From the NCBI RefSeq assembly GCF_015706575.1, contig NW_024037056.1, positions 12,723,176 to 12,787,175 on the forward strand: a stretch of 64,000 bases of DNA, written 5' to 3'. Source of the DNA: Patiria miniata. Lineage: Eukaryota; Echinodermata; Asteroidea; Valvatida; Asterinidae. The notes under the pieces were generated by a model. It was not told the origin of the DNA. It made no database searches and was given only the letters and a program-made list of their open reading frames with translations. Position numbers and translations under genes: made by a program. Below, in pieces: positions 38,806 through 49,211 of the stretch (position 1 is its first letter; the number at the start of each line of letters is the position of its first letter).

Positions 38806-41800
38806 CTAGAAAAAAAACAACAACCGAAAACATAAACAACTAGAAAGCACTCAGAGAGCGCAAACCTCCGCCAAGGCTAAACAGTGCCTCGCCATATTGT
38901 CAGTACACCCAAAAGAAATACTCGCATAAATGGTGAAGAATCCTTTAATTTTTCACAGGGGCTGGTATGACGTGCCAAGTTTTTGATTTAATAAAAAAAG
39001 TTTGTTTCTCTACAGACCTGCACAGATTTCAGAATATGACAAGAATAAAATAATGTTCATGTTAGCCGATGTCCGATGTTAGCTAATTTCTTTTTTTATC
39101 ATATTAGTTTCTATAAATGGACTTGAAATAACATGCATAAGTGATGGCTAAGTCCCAATGAATAAAAAAATAGGTTTTGACTTCCTATGGGCTCCGTGCG
39201 CCAACAAAAGAGGGCGCCCTTTTAGCTAGCAACAATGTCCCATGGGCGGGACATTTAGCTGGTTGACGCGCACCATTCCAAATTGTGTGTGTCGCATGTA
39301 CACCAGGGGATTTGAACTATGTACACGCAGTGGTACGGTCGCGCGTCGCGGCAAAATTGCAGCCAGGCAAGATGGCGTCGGTCAGTCACCCCCAACTGTA
39401 CTTTCTTTGCCGGTGAGGGGGTACTTGGATAATATTCAATGATCTGAAATGTGCCATGGTCTTTCACTTCAGTTCCCTAATATTCCCCCCCCCCCCCCTT
39501 TCAGTGTCTGACCACGCCCACTCACCGGACGCCCTATCCGAGATGAGCTTCAGGTAACACATGATGGTACACCTCGTATCCAGGTCTGTTTCCACACTTG
39601 CCAGGTACTGGTTGATAAGGGGGATCAGGCCGGGGAAGTCCCCCTGGCCGTCCCCCAGCGGACCTCCGTTGATGATGGTGTTGATGCTCATAAGGCATTG
39701 CTCGTTCTCAATTGGGCAGTCGCAGGCACCTTGTGGCAAAAGGTCAAAGTTCAGAGAGCATAGACAATTTCTGTGAATCATCACAAATTTTGTTCATACA
39801 GTTTTTGGGCTGAAACAAATACAAGTATACATCTTTCAGACAACTGACTCGGAAAAGAATTTGAAAAGGGATGTTTTACTTACAAGATTGTAGGTCTTTA
39901 CGGAAGTAAAACTTGGAGTTGAGGATAGCATTGCGTTTCTGTGCTTGCTGCATGTTGAGGTCCACCTAAAGCAAGAAGAAATCATAAACTACATGTGAGG
40001 ACTTGTGAGGACTTCTGATGACTTGTGGGGACTTTGAGGACTTTGGAGGACTTGTAAGGACTTGTGGGACTTGTGGGGACTTTTGAGGACTTGTGATGAC
40101 TTGTGGGACTTGTGGGGACTTTTGAGGACTTGTGAGGCCTTGTGAAGGACTTGTGAGAACTTGTGATGGACTTGTGAGGACTTGTGATGACTTGGGTTGA
40201 CTTGTGGGGACTTGGGACGTTTGAGGACTTGTGGGGACTTGTGAAGGACTTGATGGATTTGTGAGGACTTCTGATTGACATTTGAGGACTTGTGATGACT
40301 TGTGAGGATTTGTGAGGACTAAGACTTGTGAGGACTCAAGTACAACACTGGACATGTCAGGACTTATGACTTGTGTGGACTTATGAGGGCTTGTGGGGAC
40401 TTGTAATGGATATGTGAGGACTTCTGATTGACATTTGAGGACTTGTGTGGACGTGTGCGGACTTGTGATGACTTGTAATGATTTATGAGGACTAAGACTT
40501 GTGAGGACTAGGTCTTGTGAGGACTCAAGTACAACACTGGACGTGTCAGGACTTATGACTTGTGTGGACTTATGAGGGCTTGTGAGGACTTGTAATGGAC
40601 ATGTGAGGACTTCTGATTGACATTTGGGGACTTGTGTGGACTTGTGATGACTTGTAAGGATTTGCGAGAATTTGTGAGGAAATGTGAGGACTTGTGAGGA
40701 CGTTTGATTGACATTTGAGGACTTGTGGTGACTTGTAAGGCCTTGTGAGGACTAGGACTTGTGAAGACTCGGGTACAACACTGTGGTAGCGCCCCAAAGC
40801 AATCACCTTTGATAACTGCATCAGCAAGTTCAGCTTGAAGGTCAGTATCGTGCGGGTCAGCAGAACTACAAAGACCACAAAGGCTGCGTTCTCAAAGTCT
40901 GTCAGCTGGACCTCAATCGGTCGGAATTCCACCCTCCAGCCGATGTTGGAGTTGACCGGTGGCGGCTTGAACCTCATCGTCTGCCAGTTGGTGGACTGAA
41001 TGTTCTGAAATGTAGCAGTCAAAGACTTGTACTCACGAGTCAAATCACTTGTATGGTGCAAAGTAGATTTTAATTCCTGGTCACTGGACTTCAGATAAGA
41101 TAGCGTTTGTGATCTACTAGTGAGGACTTTAGGAACGTTATGTACTTCAAATTATCAGAAATCAAAGCAGGCAGCAGAAAAAGAGAGAAACTTTTGAAAG
41201 TCAACAAGCTGCTTTCTTCTAAAGAATTATTTATTAGCTCTTTTGAAATTATTTATTAACCTTTTCATTAGCTTTGTATCTGAGAAGCTCTATTTTTTTT
41301 TATAGAAGATGTTACCATGGAGGAAAACTTCTCTTGCTGGACACCCATAAACTACCTGAGCATCAGCTTGGTTTTTTTTTTAATTTACACATTTCGTAAC
41401 AAAGCGGTTTTACAAAGCACAGTTTGGGATGATGTTTGGTGGCGTACCTCAAAGTGATCCGAGTCCTTAGAGTCATCCTGGTCAATCATCTCAGCGAAGA
41501 CGGACACGGGATCCCGGATGAAGAGATGGGCTATGTGCCGAGCCAACTGACGATCAATACCTAATGATAACGACAACAAGATAACATGATCTAGGGTACT
41601 ACATGGGACAAATTATGTACAAGTGGAGCGTCGCTATACCGAACACCGCTATACCGAACGTTTGGCTATACCGAGCATTTGGCTATACCAAACATCGTCC
41701 TCGGCTCCTTGTGTACAACACGTACCAAACGCCGTTGTTCAAAAATGTCAGCAAAAGAGCGACAAGTGGCTATTATTTCCCCGGTGGTATAGTTTTATTT

Positions 41801-44800
41801 GGGGCGGTACAGGTAGTAACAGGTAGGCAGCTTTGGGGGGTGTACAGAGTAACAGGCAGGGCTGTTTGGGGCAGTACAGGGAGTAACAGACAGGATGGTT
41901 TGAGGCAGTATAGAGGGTTACAGGCAGGGTGGTTTAGGGCAGTACAGGGAGTAACAGGCAGGGTGGTTTGGGGCAGTACAGGGAGTAACAGGCAGGGTGG
42001 TTTGGGGCAGTACAGGGAGTAACAGGCAGGGTGGTTTGGGGCAGTACAGGGAGTAACAGGCAGGGTGGTTTGGGGCAGTACAGGGAGTAACAGGCAGGGT
42101 GGTTTGAGGCAGTACAGGGAGTAACAGGCAGGGTGGCTTGGGGCAGTACAGGGAGTAACAGGCAGGGTGGCTTGGGGCAGTACAGGGAGTAACAGGCAGG
42201 GTGGCTTGGGGCAGTACAGGGAGTAACAGGCACGGTAGTTTGGGGCAGTACAGGGAGTAACAGGCAGGGCGGTTTGGGGCAGTACAGGTAGTATTAAACA
42301 GGCAGGGAGCTGGGGGGGGGGTGGGAGCACAGGGACTAATTGGTGTTGTACCTTTATCCATGAGCTCCTGGCAATCTCTCTCATCCAGTACCAGGTCAAT
42401 GTCGCTGTATCGCTCCCCGTTGGGCGACAGGTAGCTGTCGATGGAGTCGTAGCGCGACTTGGGGATAACAAACTTGTTGTTCTTTAATGGCTGCAAAGAA
42501 AAAAAGTAGAACAGTTTTCAGATGCTTGTTTCAATTTCGATTGTATGATGTCGAAGTACCACGTGACCATCCAATTTTTTTTGCCATCCAGTCCACAGCT
42601 TTGAAGGCTTGCCTATTATATACTGGACACGGCGCTTTCTGATCTCTGCCTACTACAATGGCCACGCTGACTTTCCGGAACCTGGACGTAGGCCGAGTCA
42701 CGAGAGCTATTGTAAGCTCTCAAGAGTGTTCTGTTTCAAATATTGCCTTGCGATTAAGCAAATAATTATATTTGACTCTCCTATGAAAACATACATTCTG
42801 TGCCAAGTTGTCCTTGCAGTCAAAACAAATCAAGCGACTATTTTCAACAGTTAAGAGCTCCCAGCCTACATAAAGCAGGACTGACTGGCTGTGACTGTTT
42901 ATGTAACTTGACACAGCTATGCTTTGACTGTAGGTGATTGATAAGCCAGCTGTGCCTACCACTTGTCTGCTTTTGTCTGTTGACTGAATTTGACTAGTCA
43001 GAGTGCTTGCTTAAAATATGATCTGGCTGTTGTTGACTAGCCTATGTATAAGACATAGCAAGGGGAAAAGATGGATTTTTTGTTTGACTGTCTGTGACTG
43101 TTCAGATAGCAGGAGGGTTACATGTTATAATACCTCTAAGTTCCTCTCTTCTGGTGTTCTGTCATCTACCGAACCTGCAATGACATTCCATCGACAGTCG
43201 TGGTCCGTGAGGTAACCCTTGTAGATAGGGGAAGCTGCACTCAATGCCAACTGAATACGACCAAAAAAAGGTTCAGATATTTTTTAAGAGTATCTTTTTT
43301 TTCTTCCAATGATGAGCTTTATTGCATAATTGGTCCGTTTCGAAAGTATGAACCTTTTTGTACATACATGAATACAATCCTCTACATGTTTTAACCAGTT
43401 CGCGTTGGAGGCCGTGATAACACGCACTGGCTGTTTTTATACACAGGCACAGCTGACGGGTTTAGACGTCAAGATTGCCTCGACTCGCCTCCGGGTGACG
43501 TCTCAACACGCTAATCCCTCGTGCCTTTTGTATACACACACAAAGTCCGTGAAGTCTGAGGAGGCGGACTGTGTGTTGATCTTGAATTGGCCATTGTGCA
43601 CGGCCTATTTTGTACAATTTATGCTCCAGTGCACACCCCGGAATATTAAAACGATGAGGTTTCGGCAAAATATATCGTACAAATACTGTTGAAAATGACT
43701 CTTGCAAATCAGTATTCGTGGTGTTTGGCTTTTCTGAAAAACCTGAACAGTTCAGTTGCTTGAGCACGAATATTGGTGGATACGTACAGTGAAACGCCGC
43801 AATAACGAACAGCACTACAACGAAAATTTTGTCATAACGAACTTCCCCACAGGCTCCCGAAATAGTGTATTCTATTATAATGCACAATCACTATAACGAA
43901 CAACCACTATAGCAAACACTTTCTGTAGACCCCATCGTGTTTGTTATAGCGGCGGTTCACTGTATACTGTTCGCTTTATCAATACGCATTGTTGTAATTA
44001 TTTCATGAAAACAAATCCACACTGTCGGCACTTACAATTATCGGGCACAGTGGCGTAAGCTGATCGTACAGGTGTCGCGCCTCATTGATATGGCACGCTT
44101 GGAATGTCATCTGAAGACAGCTGTTGCCCATGCCAAACCCCATGCAGTCCATGTACACATGGTCCGGCTTGGCTGCTCTAGCGCCCTCACCATCGTGGTC
44201 GTTTACGAACTCCTCTACGAAGGGAGTCGGAGTGTTCTTGTCTTTGAAAACTACGAAGAATAATAATAATAATAATTACCCTGGATTGGACATTTGGAAG
44301 ACATCCCCATAGACTTGTGCAATTTTTCAAACTTAAATGTGCCCTAACCCAATATTCCCTTGTCCTTTTTCCAGGAATTTTGGTATGTTTACTAATTAGA
44401 CCACGAGCAACAAATGTAACCTAATTGCATATCGCATGTCCATATCGCACTCCACGTATCGCGCTATTCTAAGATGCACACGCCATTCCTGCTGCACGCA
44501 TGTATAATAGGATAACCTTTGACAAGTTCGTGTACAGTGTGTGCGTTCCATTTTTACTGTGAGTCAAGTTTGCATGACAATAAAATTGTTATACTACTCG
44601 ATCTCATACAACACAAAAACTGTAGTGCGTCAGCCTTTGGCCTCTTGGGACACAGATGCGCTACATTTTTCCTTGCTCCACTCATGCTCGTGAGATAACT
44701 AATGTCCACTCCAATGAAACGTTTGTATACAACAATCGGGGAGGTGGGGAGAATCTAGGACAGGCCACCTACTTGGAATGTTGATAGCTACTTTCTCGCC

Positions 44801-47800
44801 TCGTCTCTTCCGTATATTCTTTGTCAAGCTCCTGCAGTTGGGAGAAAGTAAACTACGATCAACCTGGGAATATGGTGCCAACATTCCAACATTTAACCCT
44901 AACCCACCTCACTCCTCCAAAATCCTCCTGGCAGTTTTGGAGGATTCTAGAGGATTGAGGATGAATGGTGATTGAATCAAATGAGGATTTTGGAGGATTG
45001 AGGATGAATGGTGATTGAAGCACATGAGGATTTTGGAGGATTGAGGATGAATGGTGATTGATGCACAAGAGGATTTTGGAGGATTGAGGATGAATGCACT
45101 TTGTGGCAGGACTGTCTGATGATTTTGAAGGATTTGGCGTTGGTTATCCTTCATTTAAACACGAGTGCAAATTTTGGGATGAGGAGGATTTTGGAGGATT
45201 GACGATGAATGCATTTTGAGGCAGGACTGTCTGACAATTTTGAAAAATTTAGGCGGAGTTGCAAAATTTTGGAGGATTTTGGAGGATTGAGGATGGTTCT
45301 AAGCAAAAAGGTCCTAGGGGGTTAGGGTTAGCTAAGGATGAATCGTTCCAAACATTAATTCTCCATACATCCTTGTTTACAAGTGAAAAGTTTGAATAAT
45401 GAATTGGATAACTTTAAATTGATCTTTTGTAATTTCTGACCTGAACCGCGGATGTCCTGGGTAAATCACTTCGTCGGGAATGAATAGTGACTTGGAGACG
45501 CCTTCGTCGCTAGGGTTGGGCTTGTACGACGGTGTGGAAAAACTGGGACATCCCAGTCTGAAAAGAAAAAGTTGTTCTTTTGATAAATCAGATTATAAAT
45601 AATAATTGCACTGCAGCCAATTCCATGGCTCTGCAAAAGTCACTCAGCACAGAACACAGTTGCTCAGCAACAACCGGTTACCAGCCAAAATGCCATGCAA
45701 TGTTTACTGCTCGTGGCTGGTAACCAGCAGATTTTTTTAAATTCGGACAAAATCTGGCCGACTGTGCAACTTTAAATACATACTTTGAGAATTAACCTGT
45801 TGTCCATGATCTAATTTTTACATTTTATTTTTCAAACAATTATGGCGGTTTTAAGAAAACACTGTACATGTATTGCCTTGTGAAAGCCAAAAAATTGCAT
45901 GTACATATGACATATGAAGTACCATAGCGTATTATCATTAAGTGTGAGGGTTGGGAGAATTTAATGGTCTGATGATTTTTCAAAGCAGGGGATTTTCCAA
46001 AAAATGCAAATTTTTATGCTGTACTGTGTCGTTCAATAAACCAGCACCCAACATATCTCGTTCAATACGGCAAAAATTCACGACATGGTGAATGGGAGAA
46101 TCCCACCAAGTATTGCGAGATATTCTTTACATATGTGGCCTGACATGCCTAAGGGCAACATAAATTGGCTGTTACTTTACCTGGGGAATGCAGTCAAGCT
46201 GAGGGCTGTCTCCCCTTTAGCTGTGTCCAGTAGCTTTTCCACTTCTTGCCTCCTGGAAAATGAATGGCAAATTTCAACATCAACAAGGAAAATATTTCTC
46301 GTGTACACTTAGATCCTATGTATGTATATTGTGTATAAAAAACAGGCATCTTGTTTCAAAATTGTTTCTTAAAACAAAGAGTACCAATTTCAAACACATC
46401 TGGGCGTTATGAAACTAATACGAGTAATACTGCGCTGTTAAATTGAAAAGCTCAAAAACTGTTTGTCTGCTGACTGAATTTATATTCACAGTGATTGCAT
46501 AAAATACGATCTGACTGTTGGTGACTAGTCTGTTTAAAAGCATGGTAGGGGAACAGGATTGATTTTTTTTTTACTGTCTGTGACTGTTCAGATAGCAGGA
46601 GGGTTAAAAGTGGATACTTTTACAAGTATAATATTGCTGGGAAAATAGCAATTTCAAAAACAAAACGTGATCTATTTTTCGGGCTCAAAGTCGAAATACA
46701 TGTAGCACAGGAACTGTACATATACAGGCGCACTGAATTACTAAAGGAGGTATTGCAGACCTACGTGTACTGGTTCGAAAGCCCAAACTGGACTCACGCC
46801 AATTATACATGTATATCCTGTAACGAATATTATCTAGAAAAACTTCCGAATGTAAGGCCAAAAAAAAAAAAGGGTCGGTCTCTGGTCAGCGCGCGCGTCG
46901 ATTTTAATCATGCGTGTCAACCTTTTTTTTTTCTTCAAATTAACACGGAAGCTACAACAGCGCCCTCTATTGCCGCACCTCCTCAAATTTTTGTACCAAG
47001 GAGCACCAAGGAATGGGGAAATTGCACCAAGGCAAATGATAAAGGGCACCAAGGCAAATTATGGAGGACACCAATGTATAATGGGGACACAAAAAGCAAA
47101 ATAGTACCCACCTTGTCTGTACAATTCAAGCTTGAAAAAAAAAGAAAAAAAGCCACCCCCCAAAAAAAACCCGCGTCGCCGCATCAATTCCGGAACTTCG
47201 GTCTGACCAGAGACCGATTATTATTTTTTTTTGGCCTAAGCCTCTGATATGACAGTCATTGTTATTTATAGAAAATAGTATGAATTTAAGCACGCATGCC
47301 CGCAAGCAAAAAAAATTCTGCCGAGTCATTGTGTCATAGTGCATAATGGCAACATGTACAAAAGTTTGTTGACCTTTTCTCCCATTGGAGCGCTGTGTAG
47401 CACGATGTACACAATCAACAGCAAAATTTTGCAAAATGGTGATGGAAGGGTCCTTTTATCAATAAAAAGATGATTCTGCGCATGTGCTTTCACAATAGGA
47501 GGGGGATATTTTCATTTTTTGGAAAGAATATACTAGAAACATAAAGTAAATGTATCCCTCCAGTCCCAACCTCGTCCCCAGGGTGTCGAGCAGTACGCGC
47601 CCACCACTACCTGCTCTCTTACCCTGGTATTGGATCATTTGCACGTGCAAAATTTTTGAACATGCATGCAAATGAGGAATAGTCTGGTGCCTGCCTGTGT
47701 GTTACATTAGCGTTTGTTTTTGTAAGGGGTGTCTGGGATAAAAACAGAATCAATTCGGCGTGCCGTGAGTTACGAAAATGTTAAAATGTTACAATCTTAT

Positions 47801-49211
47801 CCCGCCAATGTGCAGTATCACATTTTACATTAATTAATATAAGTAATTTGGAAAGGAAAGGAGTATACATTTGTATTTCAGAAGGCGTGGACGCTATAAT
47901 TACAATGATCGTGAAAACATGTAATGCACGTTGGAAATAACAACACCAACTACACGATATAAATCCATTACTAGCCAATTGCGGTATCGAATCAGGATAC
48001 AGGAAGAAATTTACTATCCAGGGCTTACTATTTGCACAAGGTTGGAAATAAAGGCCAAGTTCGCGCAAGGACTATAGTTGACCAATGGTTAACTAACGTT
48101 TGCCCGAACTCTGTCTAGTCGACGGTGGTTGACTACGCTACTCGACTATTTGGAACCAGCCTACTGGGGTTGGTTGCTTCGCTGGTAACCAATAGCCGCG
48201 CGCATCCATAACGCTAGCAGAGAGCCAGGATCCAGAAGTTTTGCGATGACATTTTGACCAGCGTTTGACTAGAGACGTTCGCACGTTGCTATCAGTGCGC
48301 AGGCGTAAGGTACGTCACAAATCAACCACTAGTCGACTAATGGTCCTTGCCCGAACTTGGCCATAGTGGCTGAACTGACCTGAATTTCATATTAGCTTCT
48401 ACGGTGTTGAGATGTGCCATTAATCCCCCGTAAGGCTTGCCCGGTGTGCCTTCCACCATGTAGGCTGCGTACTCGGGCCGCCAGAGAGTTTTCAAATCGC
48501 CCCTGAAAATAACAATCAAACAAATTAATAATGATGGGTTTTTTAATTTCAAGCTGGACTGCTCCGTACATGTACATGTACATGAGGTTTTAACCGTCCT
48601 GCTATTTAAAAGGTCACAAACAGTCAAAACTTCCTTCCATTCCCCGGCATACTTTTAACAAACCAATGGGGGTCTTGACCAATATTGACCCAAGTATAAA
48701 AATACAAGTTAAGGTCGAACCCTGTTTATACTGACTTTGGATTGTTCTCTTCCTGTTCTTGCAGCGTGGGGAGAATCTCTTCTGCTTTGAGTAAAAGCTT
48801 AGCCGACTTGTTCTCATGATCCAACTTGACCAGCATGTACTCAACCTGAAAGAATGCGTAGGACGCATTAACAAACAACACGATGATCTCCCTGCGTGAA
48901 CAGTGAGGGCGCTATGTTCCCATTTTCAGGTGCCCCAGTTGGACGGACACGCATTAGTTACAAAATGTATTGAACTTGTGGTACAATTATAGTTAACCCC
49001 CACCCCAAAACAAAAACCGCAGGGATTTACAAAAGGTCTTAATTTTACTACCTACCTCGTCCCCCCATTTGAGCACGTCACATGGCCGGTCTTTCAGCTT
49101 GTTGTAAAGACTGACAAACTGGATGAGTCCATGGCGACGGATGTGTTCGTCGTAACCGTTGGCCTTGATTTCTTCCCACGACAGAGGCTTGCCGAGACTC
49201 AGGAGACCCAT
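38582..49211 (-). CDS. GCLC: Glutamate-cysteine ligase catalytic subunit, copy B
   Basis: Same enzyme as copy A. Fourteen exons total 1929 nt and 642 aa, [14 protein letters not shown] to VKVAQEIV, with all splice phases consistent and no stops. The family motifs are present in their conserved form: GDEVEY (E52, E54), LWRPEY, EGTPG (E106), MGFGMGN (249-255), ALSAASP, DHDCRW (C303), [11 protein letters not shown] (336-346) and GWRVEFRP (to 436). The predicted regulatory partner, GCLM, is not in the window. Introns 5, 9 and 11 contain minisatellites, and introns 3, 4, 7 and 8 contain MITEs or dispersed repeats. I regard it as the ancestral-type, catalytically competent copy. Its promoter should lie upstream of 49211, but no motif can be defended. 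Confidence 0.96.
39185..39426 (+). repeat. Dispersed repeat R1, copy 2
   Basis: Second copy of the 8031-8263 unit, CTATGGGCTCCGTGCGCC to GAGGGGGTACTTG, in GCLC-B intron 13. It is absent from the same intron of copy A, so it arrived after the duplication or was lost from A. Confidence 0.65.
39526..39729 (-). CDS. GCLC: GCLC-B exon 13
   Basis: 204 nt, [20 protein letters not shown] to [10 protein letters not shown]. The donor is GTGAGT. Confidence 0.94.
39884..39965 (-). CDS. GCLC: GCLC-B exon 12
   Basis: 82 nt, [20 protein letters not shown] to FRKDLQS, same protein as copy A exon 12. Confidence 0.94.
39987..40770 (-). repeat. 10-bp minisatellite, GCLC-B intron 11
   Basis: Imperfect GAGGACTTGT units with TGATTGACATTTGAGGACTT variants and a higher-order block repeated near 40260-40440 and 40430-40630. 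It is in the same intron and orientation as 17600-18314 in copy A. Confidence 0.9.
40807..41004 (-). CDS. GCLC: GCLC-B exon 11
   Basis: 198 nt, [34 protein letters not shown] to LLMQLSK, close to human throughout. Confidence 0.94.
41448..41560 (-). CDS. GCLC: GCLC-B exon 10
   Basis: 113 nt, [20 protein letters not shown] to DSDHFE. The acceptor is CATTAG. Confidence 0.94.
41625..41706 (+). repeat. Short ACCGAAC tandem motif
   Basis: Four near repeats of GCTATACCGAACRTTTG. They resemble the interior of the Tc1-like MITE at 43785-43964 (CACTATAACGAAC). This may be a degraded fragment of that family, in GCLC-B intron 9. Confidence 0.4.
41810..42305 (-). repeat. 33-bp minisatellite, GCLC-B intron 9
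   Basis: About fifteen units of GGCAGGGTGGTTTGGGGCAG followed by TACAGGGAGTAAC, many identical. Because 33 is a multiple of three, reading frames stay open on the gene strand. One continues from exon 9 as Cys/Pro-rich repeats such as [19 protein letters not shown]. Copy A has no such array in intron 9. Confidence 0.92.
42352..42490 (-). CDS. GCLC: GCLC-B exon 9
   Basis: 139 nt, [20 protein letters not shown] to ELMDKG. The frame stays open past the donor into the 33-bp minisatellite. Confidence 0.94.
42785..43120 (+). repeat. Dispersed repeat R2, copy 2
   Basis: It aligns with 12085-12426: ACATACATTCTGTGCCAAGT, GACTGGCTGTGACTGTTTAT, GGTGATTGATAAGCCAGCTG and AGCAGGAGGGTTA. It ends 14 bp before the genomic border of GCLC-B exon 8, so the intron's donor side abuts the repeat. 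Confidence 0.65.
43134..43250 (-). CDS. GCLC: GCLC-B exon 8
   Basis: 117 nt, residues 285-323, [20 protein letters not shown] to [11 protein letters not shown]. Confidence 0.94.
43785..43964. mobile_element. Tc1/mariner-type MITE
   Basis: 180 bp from TACAGTGAAACGCCGC to the inverted GCGGCGGTTCACTGTA. TA is at both ends, and CACTATAACGAACA motifs lie inside. It lies in GCLC-B intron 7. Confidence 0.75.
44036..44250 (-). CDS. GCLC: GCLC-B exon 7
   Basis: 215 nt, residues 213-284, [30 protein letters not shown] to [12 protein letters not shown]. Confidence 0.94.
44773..44831 (-). CDS. GCLC: GCLC-B exon 6
   Basis: 59 nt, [19 protein letters not shown], strongly conserved with human LTRNIRHRRGEKVVINVP. 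Confidence 0.93.
44893..45345 (-). repeat. Minisatellite flanked by telomere-like motifs
   Basis: Units around GGATTTTGGAGGATTGAGGA with a 33-bp GAATGGTGATTGA variant fill GCLC-B intron 5. The array begins TTAACCCTAACCC and ends GGGGGTTAGGGTTAG, an inverted pair of two telomere-type repeats. A similar right end occurs at about 59990. Confidence 0.75.
45441..45557 (-). CDS. GCLC: GCLC-B exon 5
   Basis: 117 nt, [19 protein letters not shown] to YPGHPRF. One codon shorter than in copy A. Confidence 0.93.
46181..46252 (-). CDS. GCLC: GCLC-B exon 4
   Basis: 72 nt, [15 protein letters not shown] to LTAFPR. The donor is CAG|GTAAAG. Confidence 0.93.
46458..46606 (+). repeat. Dispersed repeat R2, partial copy
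   Basis: Right half of R2, from TGTCTGCTGACTGAATTT to AGATAGCAGGAGGGTTA, in GCLC-B intron 3. A short inverted end (AACCGTCCTGCTATTTAAA) lies at 48590. Confidence 0.6.
46856..47236 (+). mobile_element. MITE family 1, second intact copy
   Basis: 381 bp, GGCCAAAAAAAAAAAGGGTC to ATTTTTTTTTGGCC, with TAA at 46853-46855 and 47237-47239. The internal order is the same as at 19360. It lies in GCLC-B intron 3, a different intron from the copy in GCLC-A. Confidence 0.8.
48053..48362. mobile_element. GGCC-ended MITE, family 3
   Basis: 310 bp with ends GGCCAAGTTCGCGCAAGGAC and GTCCTTGCCCGAACTTGGCC. CAATGGTTAACTAACG and CCACTAGTCGACTAATGG lie further in. The interior is CpG-rich. It ends 17 bp from the donor of GCLC-B exon 3. 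Confidence 0.75.
48380..48502 (-). CDS. GCLC: GCLC-B exon 3
   Basis: 123 nt, [20 protein letters not shown] to VEANMKF. The conserved Arg97 and Gly107 are present. The donor is GTCAGT, only 17 bp from the end of a MITE. Confidence 0.93.
48736..48845 (-). CDS. GCLC: GCLC-B exon 2
   Basis: 110 nt, [13 protein letters not shown] to EENNP. The acceptor is CTTTCAG and the donor GTCAGT. Confidence 0.92.
49056..49211 (-). CDS. GCLC: GCLC-B exon 1
   Basis: Residues 1-52, [14 protein letters not shown] to LKWGDE. ATG at 49211; the donor after GAG is GTAGGT. Confidence 0.94.

Noticed and set aside
39966-40355. Ser/Pro-rich open frames across the 10-bp minisatellite.
   Set aside because: Repetitive translation of an intronic array with no conserved counterpart in copy A.
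41773-42471. 232-aa and 139-aa open frames as genes.
   Set aside because: They are stop-free only because the 33-bp minisatellite unit is a multiple of three. They overlap a real intron and exon of GCLC-B.
43462-43887. 141-aa open frame on the - strand between GCLC-B exons 7 and 8.
   Set aside because: It overlaps a Tc1-like MITE and intron sequence and has no domain or conservation signal.
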